Origin: Bog-756 sp963839925
GTDB lineage: Bacteria > Actinomycetota > Acidimicrobiia > Acidimicrobiales > RAAP-2
Assembly (NCBI GenBank): GCA_963839925.1
Contig: CAWIWV010000001.1
Location: 1-64,000 of the forward strand
Reading direction: 5' to 3'
Length of the DNA stretch: 64,000 bases
How positions within the stretch are numbered: position 1 is the stretch's first letter; every line of letters begins with the position of its first letter. This document shows positions 55,958-64,000 of the stretch, piece by piece. Both the position numbers and the translations under genes were made by a program. The notes under the pieces were generated by a model that worked only from the letters and a program-made list of their open reading frames with translations, had not been told where the DNA came from and ran no database searches.

Positions 55958-57627
55958 TCCGGCGGGCTCATCTCTGATCGCCGGCGGGCGATCAGCCACC
56001 CGACCGCCAGCGCGGCCGCCGCCGACACCAGCACCGGTAGATCGCCGTATCGGACGTAGATCGTCCAACCGGTGCGCCGGTGCAAGGTGGCGAGGATCAC
56101 CTGGCGCTTGCCCAGCACGGACCGCTGCAGCAGCACTCCCCGGTTGGTGATCGCGGCACTGAATCCGGTCGGGGCGGCCTGGAGGAGGTCGCGCCCTTGC
56201 TCGACGGCCTGGATCTCCGACGCCGCGATCTCCTGGGTCGGCACCTGAGCGGAGGCGTACGAGGCGGTGTTGGTCGGGACGATCAGCAGCTCGGCGCCGT
56301 TTCGAACCGACGAGCGCCCGCGATCGGCGTAGAAGACCTCGTAGGAGACCATCGCTCCGAGCGGCGCCACCGGGGTGGTCATGAGCCCCGATCCGTTTCC
56401 GGGTATCGCGTCGCGTGGAACCGCAGACAGATTGCCGAGGTGGGCAAAGAAATTGCGGTCGGGCACGTACTCGCCGAAGGGAACCCGATGCACTTTCTCG
56501 AATCTCGAGACGATGGTGCCGTCCGGTCCCCATGCGACGACCTCGTTGCGGAACTTGGTGTTCGAGACGGTCTCGGTCACACCGACCACCAACGTGCTGT
56601 GAAGGGTCTTCGCGAGATCGGAGAGCACGAAACGCTCTGGTGACGAAGACAGGTTGGTCTCGAGTGACACGACGTCCTCGGGCCAGAGCACCAGTCGATT
56701 CGAAGAGGGTGGCGGGTCAGTTCCTTCGTACCTCGCGGTGGCCGCCAGCTGGGCGGCGAGCACGGTCGCCGGGTGGGTCTGCGAGGTACCGAACCCCCGG
56801 GGGCCGCCGCCCTGGATCGCGACCGCGGACACCGAACCGACGGAACCACCACCGTCGGGCGCGACATCGCCGAGGACGGCGATCGCGACGAGCACCGCCG
56901 TGCACGTCATGCCGATCCACCAAAGCGTGCGCGTAGCGCGTGACGCCGACGACGCAGTGCGCGTCGTGCGCGACGACGCGGTGCGCCACGCGCGCACTGC
57001 CGCTTCGACGAGTGCCGCGACCGCCACCCCGCCCAGGTAGACCACGGCGGTCAGGGCGAGCGGTCCACCGAGTCGCGCGACCCCGAGCACCGGTCCGTCG
57101 GCCTGTCCGAGGAAGACGCCACCGAGTGGAAGGCCGCCGAAGGGCCAGTTGATCCGCAACCCTTCGGAGAGGGTGAGTGCGGCGGGGAATGCCAGGGCAC
57201 GTGAGACGGCCGGCCCGGAGGGGACGGCGAGGCAGGCAAGCGCGGTGAACCCGGCTTCGATGGCGATCAGGGCGACGGCACCGGGGGCGGTGAAGGTCCG
57301 CACCCAGATCAGTCCGGGCACGTAGCACCCCAGCCCGGCGAGGTAGCCCGCCCAGAGCCGGGTGCGAGGGCGCAGACCGCCGAGGCGCCACCAGAGCAGA
57401 CCGGCGGACGGGAAGGCGAGGATCCACCATCCCCAGGGAGGGAGAGACAGGGCCAGCCCGACGCCCGAGACCAGGGCGGGAAGGGCGATCGAGCCGCGCC
57501 GTCTCTCGGGGGTGTCCCGGCGCGCGCTCCGGCGCAACCTCGGCGGTCTTCCCGCCCTGGGCGCAGCGTGCTCGCCTCGGGGCACGGCCACGGGAGCCGG
57601 GTCGGTCAGTGACGCTTCAGGGGCCAT
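55948..57627 (-). CDS. lnt: Apolipoprotein N-acyltransferase homologue with Cys-to-Ser change
   Basis: 559 residues. N-terminal basic ~45 residues, about seven helices to residue ~260, then an extracytoplasmic nitrilase-like domain, a last helix and a short tail. Lnt N-acylates the lipoprotein cysteine using a Glu-Lys-Cys triad. Here Glu317 (L-W-P-E-D) and Lys378 (E-K-V-H-R-V-P-F-G-E-Y) are in place, but the third position is Ser428 in M-V-S-Y-E-V-F-Y, codon TCC, one base from a Cys codon. Spacing 317/378/428 parallels E. coli 267/335/387. The enzyme may be inactive, use Ser, or do something else. It closes the hemE-hemH-hemY operon, overlapping hemY by 11 bp. Confidence 0.85.
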   Translation of the reverse strand: MAPEASLTDPAPVAVPRGEHAAPRAGRPPRLRRSARRDTPERRRGSIALPALVSGVGLALSLPPWGWWILAFPSAGLLWWRLGGLRPRTRLWAGYLAGLGCYVPGLIWVRTFTAPGAVALIAIEAGFTALACLAVPSGPAVSRALAFPAALTLSEGLRINWPFGGLPLGGVFLGQADGPVLGVARLGGPLALTAVVYLGGVAVAALVEAAVRAWRTASSRTTRTASSASRATRTLWWIGMTCTAVLVAIAVLGDVAPDGGGSVGSVSAVAIQGGGPRGFGTSQTHPATVLAAQLAATARYEGTDPPPSSNRLVLWPEDVVSLETNLSSSPERFVLSDLAKTLHSTLVVGVTETVSNTKFRNEVVAWGPDGTIVSRFEKVHRVPFGEYVPDRNFFAHLGNLSAVPRDAIPGNGSGLMTTPVAPLGAMVSYEVFYADRGRSSVRNGAELLIVPTNTASYASAQVPTQEIAASEIQAVEQGRDLLQAAPTGFSAAITNRGVLLQRSVLGKRQVILATLHRRTGWTIYVRYGDLPVLVSAAAALAVGWLIARRRSEMSPPDQS

Positions 57628-59179
57628 CGACCGCCGCTTCGCGGGATCCGAGGCCGAGCGAGTCGAGCACCTGTCTTGCCGCGCTCCTCCCGCTGCCGAT
57701 GCACGCGGGGATCCCCACGCCGCGAAGCGCGGCTCCAGCGACCGCCACCCCGTCGAGCTTCGCGGTCTCCGCTTCGACTTGCGCCACCTTCAACAGATGT
57801 CCGACCTGATACTGGGGGAAGGCCCGATCCCATCGAGTCACGATCGTCTCTGCCGGATTGGACCGCACGTCGAGCAGTTGGGCGATCTCGCCGAACACCG
57901 CGGACACGAGCTCCTCGTCGTCGAGGTCCGCGTGACGCTCGTCGCCGAATCGTCCCACCGACACCCGGATCAGCTCGTCGTCGGGGCGTCGCAGGTGCGG
58001 CCACTTCCGGTCGAGATAGGTGCACCCGGTGATCAGCGGTTGGTGACCGCCGACGGTCGAGGAGCGGGGGACGAGGAAACCGGTCCCAGTTCGCGACGCG
58101 CCGATCGACCCGGGAGGAAGGGACATGGTGATCACCGATACGGATGCGTACTCGACGGAGCTGAGCAGTCCCGCTGCCATCGGCGCAAGCGGCGCGAGCA
58201 GCACGGCGGCCTCGGTGGCGGGAACCGCGAGCACGACACCGTCGACACGGAGCGCGGCCTGCCGGTCTCCTGTGTCGTCATCACCCGCATGATGCAAGGA
58301 CAAGAGCCAACCACTGCCACCCGAGCGTCCATCGGACCGCCGCTCGACGGCGTCGACCCGGACGTCGGTCTGGATGGTGACTCCTCTTTCGATCAACGCC
58401 TTCGCCAGCTCGTCCGTCAAACTGGCCGTCGAGCCGGCCAACGACCAGAACACCGGCGCGGAAGATCCCTCTGGCTGACCTCCCGGCTGCGGGCGATCCT
58501 GCTTCGCCTCCGGCGACGGAGTGCGCACTCGACCGAGGCGGTGCATGAGACTCCCCGGCTGATGAGAGGCGGCGATCAGCACCGGCATGGTGGCCGCCGC
58601 GCTGAGCAGGTTGGCGTCGCCGGCGTGGATGCCCCCGATGAGTGGATCCGCCAGCCGGTCGACGACCGGGCGCCCGAGTCGTTCCCCGACGATCTCGCCG
58701 ACCGAGCGGTCGCCGACCACGCTCCGCTCGCCGCGGTGCGGGAGCAGCACGTCCCGAGCGACCCGCAGCGACTCGGTCGGACTCAGGATTCCCGACCGGA
58801 ACAGTGGCCACCAGCGGGTGGGGACCCCGAGGTTCAGCGCCGCGGGCATCTGTCGCAGCTGACCCCGGGCCCAGATCGAGGCACCGGAGGCACCCACCGG
58901 GACCAGCTGGTCATCGATCCCGAGTTCCGAAACCATCGTGGTGGCCTCGGGGCGTCGCGCCAGAAACGCGTCGGCGGCAAGGTCGACGGACCGTCCGGCG
59001 AACCGGGTGGCGAGGAGCTTGCCGCCAACCCGGTCGCTCGCCTCGAGCAGCAGGACCATCGGCGTCGCAGTGCCGTTCCGTTCGGCGGCGGTCACCAACT
59101 CCCACGCCGCGGCCAGACCGGCGATCCCACCGCCGACCACCGCGACCGTCGGACGATCGGGTGAGTCTTCCCGAGTCAC
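57617..59179 (-). CDS. hemY: Protoporphyrinogen/coproporphyrinogen III oxidase
   Basis: FAD enzyme of 520 residues that removes six electrons from the porphyrinogen. V-A-V-V-G-G-G-I-A-G-L-A-A-A near the start, E-A-S-D-R-V-G-G-K-L, and a C-terminal A-G-A-A-L-R-G-V-G-I-P-A-C-I-G-S-G. In Gram-positive lineages HemY (CgoX) usually makes coproporphyrin III, with iron inserted next and decarboxylation by HemQ; hemQ is not in the window. An insertion rich in Pro/Gln/Gly lies near residue 235-255. GTGA overlap with hemH. Confidence 0.92.
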   Translation of the reverse strand: MTREDSPDRPTVAVVGGGIAGLAAAWELVTAAERNGTATPMVLLLEASDRVGGKLLATRFAGRSVDLAADAFLARRPEATTMVSELGIDDQLVPVGASGASIWARGQLRQMPAALNLGVPTRWWPLFRSGILSPTESLRVARDVLLPHRGERSVVGDRSVGEIVGERLGRPVVDRLADPLIGGIHAGDANLLSAAATMPVLIAASHQPGSLMHRLGRVRTPSPEAKQDRPQPGGQPEGSSAPVFWSLAGSTASLTDELAKALIERGVTIQTDVRVDAVERRSDGRSGGSGWLLSLHHAGDDDTGDRQAALRVDGVVLAVPATEAAVLLAPLAPMAAGLLSSVEYASVSVITMSLPPGSIGASRTGTGFLVPRSSTVGGHQPLITGCTYLDRKWPHLRRPDDELIRVSVGRFGDERHADLDDEELVSAVFGEIAQLLDVRSNPAETIVTRWDRAFPQYQVGHLLKVAQVEAETAKLDGVAVAGAALRGVGIPACIGSGRSAARQVLDSLGLGSREAAVDGP

Positions 59180-60135
59180 GCCGCTTCCTCTGCTGCGTCG
59201 GCGACCACCGTTGCAAGGAGGTCGGAGAACCGCGGGTCGTCGTTCAACGATCGGGTCCTCGCAAAGTCCACGCCGAGCGACCGCGCCACCTCGAAGGCTT
59301 CGATGTCGAGGTCGTAGAGGATCTCGAGGTGGTCGGAGACGAATCCGACCGGGCAGACCACGACCGAGGTCGCGCCTTCCGCTGCAACCCGGCGGATCTC
59401 ACCGAGGAGATCGGGTCCCATCCACGGATCGGGGGTTCGACCCGGACTCTGCCAGGCCACCCCCCACGACAGGCCCGGGAGGTCGTCCAGTCTGAGAAGT
59501 GCTGCGATGTCGGACCCGGACTCGGCCACCTGCTGCGGATACGGGTCGCGCTCTGCAAGCGCTCGGAGCGGAAGGCTGTGGGCGGTGAAGAACACTGCGG
59601 TCCTGGTCCGGGACTCCGGGCTGAGTGAGTCGAGGGCGGCCCGTGTCCGTTCCGCCAACAGCTCGGCCAAACCGGGTGCCCGGTGCCACGAGAGGACCGG
59701 GACGACGGGGAGGGGCGTCGGCGCGAGCGACCCCGCCTGCTCGGCGCGCCGGAGGTACTCACCGGAGCCGAGCGAGCTCTGGTGTGGAGTGAGCACCAGG
59801 GCAACGGCCCGGCTCACGTCGGCTTCGATCAGCTGACCGAGACCGTCTTCGATGCTCGGCGCGGTGTGCTTGGCCCCGTAGTGCACGAGGTACCGGCCCG
59901 GAGCTGCGAGATCGAGCGCTCGGGCCAACCCCTCGACCTGGGAGCGGGTGCGCTCGGTCAGCGGCGAGACACCCCCGATCGCTTCATACCGTCCCACCAG
60001 TTCTGCCAGTTGTTCCGGCGACGGTGGGCGTCCTCGCCTGATCGAGGTGTAGAAGGCTTCGATGTCCGCTGGGCGAGAGGGCGTCCCATGTGCCATCACG
60101 AGCACCCCGACCTGTCGTTCGTTCGAAGGAGTCAC
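59176..60135 (-). CDS. hemH: Ferrochelatase (probably coproporphyrin ferrochelatase)
   Basis: Inserts Fe2+ into the porphyrin. 319 residues from GTG 60135, which overlaps the hemE stop as GTGA; the open frame upstream lies inside hemE. Seen: V-L-V-M-A-H-G-T-P near the start, G-G-x-S-P-L, F-F-T-A-H-S-L-P with the catalytic His, W-Q-S-P-G-R-T-P-D-P-W-M-G-P, and F-V-S-D-H-L-E-I-L-Y-D-L-D-I-E with the conserved Glu. As an actinobacterial enzyme it most likely acts on coproporphyrin III (family knowledge, not shown here). Confidence 0.94.
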   Translation of the reverse strand: MTPSNERQVGVLVMAHGTPSRPADIEAFYTSIRRGRPPSPEQLAELVGRYEAIGGVSPLTERTRSQVEGLARALDLAAPGRYLVHYGAKHTAPSIEDGLGQLIEADVSRAVALVLTPHQSSLGSGEYLRRAEQAGSLAPTPLPVVPVLSWHRAPGLAELLAERTRAALDSLSPESRTRTAVFFTAHSLPLRALAERDPYPQQVAESGSDIAALLRLDDLPGLSWGVAWQSPGRTPDPWMGPDLLGEIRRVAAEGATSVVVCPVGFVSDHLEILYDLDIEAFEVARSLGVDFARTRSLNDDPRFSDLLATVVADAAEEAA

Positions 60136-61184
60136 CCGGGCTTCGTCACCCCGGCCCGCCCTTCGGCATGGACCAGGGCGACCACCTGCTCGAGGATGCC
60201 CGGATCGGTTTCGGGGAGGACCCCGTGGCCGAGGTTGAAGATGTGGCCCGGAGCATCTCCTGCCCGCTCGAGCACTTCGCGGGTCTCGGTGGCGGCCACC
60301 TCCCAGGTGGTCAGGCACATCGCCGGGTCGAGGTTGCCCTGGACCGCGATCCCCGGTCCGACCCGTTGCCGGGCCTCGTCCAGCGGAACCCGCCAGTCGA
60401 TGCCCACGACGGTGCTGCCCGCGGTCGCCATCGAGCTCAGCAGCTCACCCGTGCCCACCCCGAACAGGATGGTGGGTGTGCCGGGGTGGGAGTCGGCCAG
60501 CTCGGTGAAGAGCCGCCGGGTGGCCGGAAGGACCAGCTGGCAGTAGTGGCGAGGGGTGAGGATCCCGGCCCAACTGTCGAAGATCTGGACTGCGCTCGCA
60601 CCCGCATCGAGCTGGGAGCGGACCGAGGCGAGTGCGAGGTCGGTCAGCCGTTCCATGAGGTCGTGCCAGATCGCGGGCTCGCCGTGCATCAGCGCCTTGA
60701 CCTTGGTGAAGTTCTTGGAGGGTCCTCCCTCGACCAGGTAGCTGGCGACGGTGAAGGGAGCTCCTGCGAAGCCGATCAGCGGGACCGACAGGTCGGCTGC
60801 GAGGATCTTGACCGCCTCGATGACGTAGGGCGTGTCGACCTCGGGTTCGAGCGGGCGTAGGCGCTGGAGGTCGTCCTTGGTCCGGAGTGGCTCGGCGACG
60901 ACCGGTCCGGTCGATGGCGCCACGTCGACCCCGAAGCCGATCGCGGCGACCGGCACCACGATGTCCGAGAAGAAGATGGCCGCATCGGTGCCGTAGCGGT
61001 CGACCGGCTGGCGGGTGAGCTCTGCCACCAGCTCTGGCCGGGCGATGGCCGAGAGGATGCTGCCCGATCCACGGGCCGCTCGGTACTCGGGAAGCGATCG
61101 ACCTGCCTGGCGCATGAACCACACCGGCACCCGGTCGACGGTGAGCCCTCGACACGCTCGGACGAACCGGGATTCGTCGAACAT
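60132..61184 (-). CDS. hemE: Uroporphyrinogen decarboxylase
   Basis: Decarboxylates uroporphyrinogen III to coproporphyrinogen III. 350 residues. R-Q-A-G-R-S-L-P-E-Y near the start, G-F-A-G-A-P-F-T-V-A-S-Y, the Asp-containing I-F-F-S-D-I, and N-L-G-H-G-V-L-P-E-T-D-P near the end are all family signatures. First gene of the minus-strand late heme operon. ATG 61184 has TAGACT ending 6 nt upstream and no ribosome-binding site, suggesting a leaderless message. Confidence 0.96.
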   Translation of the reverse strand: MFDESRFVRACRGLTVDRVPVWFMRQAGRSLPEYRAARGSGSILSAIARPELVAELTRQPVDRYGTDAAIFFSDIVVPVAAIGFGVDVAPSTGPVVAEPLRTKDDLQRLRPLEPEVDTPYVIEAVKILAADLSVPLIGFAGAPFTVASYLVEGGPSKNFTKVKALMHGEPAIWHDLMERLTDLALASVRSQLDAGASAVQIFDSWAGILTPRHYCQLVLPATRRLFTELADSHPGTPTILFGVGTGELLSSMATAGSTVVGIDWRVPLDEARQRVGPGIAVQGNLDPAMCLTTWEVAATETREVLERAGDAPGHIFNLGHGVLPETDPGILEQVVALVHAEGRAGVTKPG

Positions 61185-61190
61185 GGGCCG

Positions 61191-61196
61191 AGTCTA
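61191..61196 (-). promoter_or_regulatory. Candidate -10 box, leaderless type, of the late heme operon
   Basis: On the minus strand TAGACT is followed by CGGCCC and then ATG of hemE. No clear -35. It lies in the 132-bp region shared with the divergent HelD-like gene. Confidence 0.4.
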
Positions 61197-61229
61197 GAAG
61201 AGCGACTGCGGCCTTCCATGTCGATCGGT

Positions 61230-61246
61230 CCGGGGTCACGCCCCGG
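61230..61246. promoter_or_regulatory. Inverted repeat upstream of the HelD-like gene
   Basis: Perfect 6-bp arms CCGGGG / CCCCGG around the loop TCACG. It lies between hemE and the preferred HelD start and could be an operator or hairpin. Some actinobacterial helD/helR genes are preceded by a rifamycin-associated inverted repeat with GGGG...CCCC ends; the resemblance here is limited to those ends. Confidence 0.3.
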
Positions 61247-61268
61247 CGCGCCAGGGTTCTCGGGCGAA

Positions 61269-61274
61269 TACAAT
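61269..61274 (+). promoter_or_regulatory. Candidate -10 box of the HelD-like gene
   Basis: TACAAT, close to the ideal -10, lies in an AT-rich patch. It would place the start of transcription near 61281, which supports GTG 61317 (with GGAG upstream) over ATG 61218 as the translation start. Confidence 0.4.
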
Positions 61275-61316
61275 CGAGGGTTCCCCTTGGGCGGGGGAAG
61301 GGCAGATCGGAGTGGG

Positions 61317-63731
61317 GTGCAGTCAGAGCTTCAGGGCGAACAGGCATTCGTGGACATGGCCTACGCACGCCTCGACGCCATGCGCAACGATGCGAACTCC
61401 ATGCTCGAAGGGGTGCTCGACCTGGGCCGCGGCGGCACCTTCCAGTCCCGCACCGAACGGGACGTCATCGTCCGCACCAGCCTCGCCCGTCTCGAGCAGC
61501 TGGACATCGGGGACCAGGCCCTGACCTTCGGGCGGATCGACCGGATCGACGGCGACCAGGCCGGTGGAGACGGCGACCAGGCCGGCGGAGCCGGCGACCA
61601 GGCCGGCGGAGCCGGCGACCAGGCCGGTGGAGCTCCCGACCAGGCCGGCAAGCGCATCGAGACCTTCCATATCGGGCGGCTGGCCATCCACAGTGCCGAC
61701 CACGACCCGCTGGTCGTCGACTGGCGGGCGCCGATCGCCGAGCCCTTCTACCGGGCGACCGGCCGCGACCCCCAAAATCTGGTGCTCCGACGGCACCTGG
61801 CGCTCGAGGGTCGCCGGGTGGTCGGCCTCGAAGACGAACGCTTCGGGCTTCCCGGAATCGGCGGAGTCAGCGACATGACCTCCGGAACGGGGCTCGGACC
61901 AGCGGAGATCGAGATTGGGGCGGAGACGGGGGTGGACCCCTGGGCCCAGGGCGGCGACGCCGGCGGCGAGTTGATCGAAGGCCAGCTGCCGATCGGTGGA
62001 CCGGCAGCTCTCCTTGCGGCCCTCGACCGGGCCCGGTCCGGCCGGATGACCGACATCGTGGCCACCATCCAGGGCGAACAGGACGAGATCATCCGGGCCC
62101 CGTTGGCCGGGGTGCTCGTCGTGCAGGGGGGACCGGGGACCGGGAAGACCGCGGTGGCCCTCCATCGGGCCGCTTACCTTCTCTATACCCATCGGTTTCC
62201 GCTCGAGCGCCAAGGTGTGCTGGTGGTGGGTCCGAATCCGCTGTTCCTCCGTTATATCGAGCAGGTACTCCCTTCACTCGGTGAGACCGGGGTGACCCTG
62301 TCCACCGTCTCGGGCCTGGTGCCGGAGATACGGGTCACAGAGAACGGCCCCGGCGAGGTCGCCCGACTCAAGGGGGATCCCCGGATGGCCAAGGTCATCG
62401 CCCGGGCGGTCCGTACCCGCGAGCGCGCCCTCGCCGACGACCTGGCCGTCCCCTACGGCGCCCTGTTGCTCCGACTGTCCGCCTCCGACAGCAAGCGGAT
62501 CGTCGACGCGGCCCGTCGCCGTCCGGGCACCCACAACGCACGGCGCCGGCTGGTGGAGCACGAAGTCGCTCGGGTGCTGGCCGAACGTGCCCGCCAGACC
62601 CAGCAGACCCTCGGGATCGGCACGGGCGACGTGGGCGAGGGCACCGTGACCCCGTTTCCCGGCTACGAGGACCCCGCAGAGCTCTCCGGAGAGGAGTTCG
62701 ATCTCGATGACTTCACCCGCAAGGTGAAGCGCGTCCCCGAGCTGGCCGAGGCCCTCGACCGGATGTGGCCCCGGCTCTCCCCGCACGAGCTGCTCCACGA
62801 TCTCTTCGGCGCACCCGCGCTGATCAACGCCGCAGGCCGGGACGTGCTCAGCGCTGAAGAACGCCAGTTGCTCTATCGGCCACGCTCGAGCTCGTTCGAG
62901 AAGGTGGCGTGGACCCCCGCTGACGCCGCCTTGGTCGACGAGGCCCGTCATCTGCTCGGCCCGAGGAGCGGGAGCTCTTCCGACGACGGGGTCCGCCAGT
63001 ACGGGCACATCGTGGCCGACGAGGTCCAAGACCTCTCGCCGATGCAGTTGCGCATGCTGACCCGGCGATCCCTGTCGGGGTCGATGACCGTGGTGGGCGA
63101 CATCGCCCAGGCGACCGCCCCCTGGGCGCCGGCATCGTGGAAGGAGATCACCGACCACCTGCCACGGCGCCGTGGATCGCGGGAGGTCGAGCTGACCGTG
63201 AGTTACCGGACCCCGGCCGAGGTGCTGGCGGTGGCCGGCAGGGTGCTGGCGGTTGCGGCTCCCGAGCTCACCCCACCCCGACCGGTGCGCAGAACCGGGG
63301 TCGAGCCGAGGATGATCGCGGTCCGAGGTGCCGACGGTTCGAGACAGGACTCGACCACGGACGACCTGGCCAAGACTGTCGCCCTGGTGGCGGGCGAGGA
63401 GATGGCCGCGGTCGATCCGGGGCGGGTGGCCATCATTGCGCCCGAGCCGCTGATGGGGGTGCTCGCAGAGGCGCTGGCCGCAGCGGGTCGGCCGGTGGTG
63501 GACGCCCGGGACATGCGCAAAGGGGGGCTGTTCGAGCCGTTGGTGCTCCTCGCTGCGGACGGAGCGAACGGGCTCGAGTTCGACTCGGTGATCGTCGTGG
63601 AGCCCGCCCTCATCGCAGGCGAGACGCCCCGCGGCTTGCGGACGCTCTACGTGGCGCTCACCCGCCCGACCCAGCGGCTCAGCGTGGTCCATCTCGCGCC
63701 TCCGCCGGCCCCTTTGGAGCGCTCCGGCTGA
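61317..63731 (+). CDS. helD: HelD-like RNA polymerase-recycling ATPase (UvrD/Rep superfamily)
   Basis: 804 residues from GTG 61317; an ATG at 61218 would add 33 unconserved residues. N-terminal coiled coil (V-D-M-A-Y-A-R-L-D-A-M-R), the HelD-typical V-V-D-W-R-A-P-I-A-E-P-F-Y, Walker A G-G-P-G-T-G-K-T (Lys at about 277), Walker B D-E-V-Q-D-L-S-P-M-Q, and motif VI Y-V-A-L-T-R-P-T-Q-R-L. HelD frees RNA polymerase from stalled complexes; the actinobacterial class can also protect it from rifamycins. A glycine-rich 7-residue repeat (G-D-Q-A-G-G-A) interrupts the N-terminal domain. A role as DNA helicase is less likely. Confidence 0.85.
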   Translation: MQSELQGEQAFVDMAYARLDAMRNDANSMLEGVLDLGRGGTFQSRTERDVIVRTSLARLEQLDIGDQALTFGRIDRIDGDQAGGDGDQAGGAGDQAGGAGDQAGGAPDQAGKRIETFHIGRLAIHSADHDPLVVDWRAPIAEPFYRATGRDPQNLVLRRHLALEGRRVVGLEDERFGLPGIGGVSDMTSGTGLGPAEIEIGAETGVDPWAQGGDAGGELIEGQLPIGGPAALLAALDRARSGRMTDIVATIQGEQDEIIRAPLAGVLVVQGGPGTGKTAVALHRAAYLLYTHRFPLERQGVLVVGPNPLFLRYIEQVLPSLGETGVTLSTVSGLVPEIRVTENGPGEVARLKGDPRMAKVIARAVRTRERALADDLAVPYGALLLRLSASDSKRIVDAARRRPGTHNARRRLVEHEVARVLAERARQTQQTLGIGTGDVGEGTVTPFPGYEDPAELSGEEFDLDDFTRKVKRVPELAEALDRMWPRLSPHELLHDLFGAPALINAAGRDVLSAEERQLLYRPRSSSFEKVAWTPADAALVDEARHLLGPRSGSSSDDGVRQYGHIVADEVQDLSPMQLRMLTRRSLSGSMTVVGDIAQATAPWAPASWKEITDHLPRRRGSREVELTVSYRTPAEVLAVAGRVLAVAAPELTPPRPVRRTGVEPRMIAVRGADGSRQDSTTDDLAKTVALVAGEEMAAVDPGRVAIIAPEPLMGVLAEALAAAGRPVVDARDMRKGGLFEPLVLLAADGANGLEFDSVIVVEPALIAGETPRGLRTLYVALTRPTQRLSVVHLAPPPAPLERSG
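61551..61652 (+). repeat. 21-bp minisatellite inside the HelD-like gene
   Basis: Four full 21-bp units from 61551, 61572, 61593 and 61614 plus a partial fifth from 61635, each coding G-D-Q-A-G-G-x. Units differ by a few bases. In-frame copy-number change would alter loop length without breaking the protein. Confidence 0.92.
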
Positions 63732-63792
63732 TCTCGAATCCGGAGCTCGATGAGTTGGCCCCTCGAGCTTCAGATCGACTAGAACTACGGCC

Positions 63793-64000
63793 GTGACTCA
63801 GGCTCTCGCCTCCGCACCCGCGGCCCCGGTCAGCCAGCGCCACCGCCCGGACAAGCCGTCGATGCTGGCCGTCGGGGTGATCATCTGGCTCGGGTCTGAA
63901 GTGATGTTCTTCAGCTCCCTGTTTGCCGCCTTCTTCACCATCCGGGCGCACGCAACGGTCTGGCCGCCACCCGGGACCCACCTCGACACCATCCGGGCGG
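63793..64000 (+). CDS. ctaE: Cytochrome c oxidase subunit III (3' end outside window)
   Basis: First 69 codons from GTG 63793, 61 bp after the HelD stop. After a polar start comes R-P-D-K-P-S-M-L-A-V-G-V-I-I-W-L-G-S-E-V-M-F-F, then L-F-A-A-F-F-T-I-R-A, the first helix and loop of actinobacterial CtaE. Part of the aa3-type terminal oxidase that receives electrons through menaquinol and the bc1-aa3 supercomplex. No promoter could be assigned with confidence in the short gap. Confidence 0.88.
   Translation, partial: MTQALASAPAAPVSQRHRPDKPSMLAVGVIIWLGSEVMFFSSLFAAFFTIRAHATVWPPPGTHLDTIRA

Noticed and set aside
63732..63792. Promoter of ctaE (TTGGCC ... TAGAAC)
   Set aside because: Spacer of 19 bp and a -10 lacking the final T make it too weak to list.

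Overview
The window is high-GC DNA from an actinobacterium, most likely of the class Acidimicrobiia (inference). The evidence is the order mshA - YbjN-like - proC - rex - hemA/C/cobA/D/B/L, which matches actinobacterial chromosomes; an actinobacterial HelD-type ATPase; frequent GTG starts with 4-bp GTGA/ATGA overlaps; and a secreted protein built from 41-residue G-Y-W-L-V-A-S-D-G-G repeats, a type I associate with Acidimicrobiia. Coding density is very high. No stretch over 300 bp lacks a gene, and I found no tRNA, rRNA, CRISPR array, insertion sequence or phage gene.

Layout. (1) 2-10344, plus strand: the end of a mycothiol-type glycosyltransferase, a YbjN-like protein, proline synthesis (proC), an S-adenosylmethionine hydrolase-like gene, the redox regulator rex, and the early tetrapyrrole pathway hemA-hemC-cobA-hemD-hemB-hemL. 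(2) 10322-22653: an envelope locus. Four overlapping or nearly abutting minus-strand genes encode a flippase fused to a glycosyltransferase, a GT4, a GT2 and a giant GT-C/AftD-like membrane protein. Divergent plus-strand genes encode a second GT-C-like protein, the secreted repeat protein and a single-pass protein with a long Pro/Ala linker. (3) 22685-40217: a menaquinone-type isoprenoid reductase facing a complete, tightly coupled nuoA-N operon for the 14-subunit NADH dehydrogenase. (4) 40313-50146: mixed genes, including a LapA-like small protein, glutamate decarboxylase, a NUDIX hydrolase, a thioesterase, a PPOX enzyme, a ClC channel paired with a potassium-channel-like protein, small PLDc_N/SHOCT membrane proteins and an SDR. 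(5) 50186-55957: an MprF/LysX-like giant protein with a decayed phosphoesterase domain, acetyl-CoA synthetase and a HAD phosphatase. (6) 55948-61184, minus strand: the late heme operon hemE-hemH-hemY followed by lnt. (7) 61317-64000: a HelD-like RNA polymerase recycling ATPase and the start of cytochrome oxidase subunit III (ctaE).

Together the genes describe an aerobic cell that makes heme through ALA (the C5 pathway), runs menaquinone-linked respiration through complex I and a terminal oxidase, and can sense NADH/NAD+ with Rex. The envelope is modified by multi-pass glycosyltransferases, an aminoacyl-lipid-synthase-like protein and an Lnt homologue.

Cautions and highlights. Three conserved genes (SAM hydrolase, hemL, acs) each carry one apparent extra base in a GC-only context, which looks more like residual assembly error than biology. 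The observations most worth following up are the Lnt homologue with Ser in place of the catalytic Cys, the ClC/K+-channel-like gene pair with a TLGFS filter, the flippase-glycosyltransferase fusion, the phosphoesterase-MprF fusion, a polyglutamine tail on HemD, and a recurring -10-like TANNNT box 6-9 nt before start codons, which suggests leaderless transcripts.
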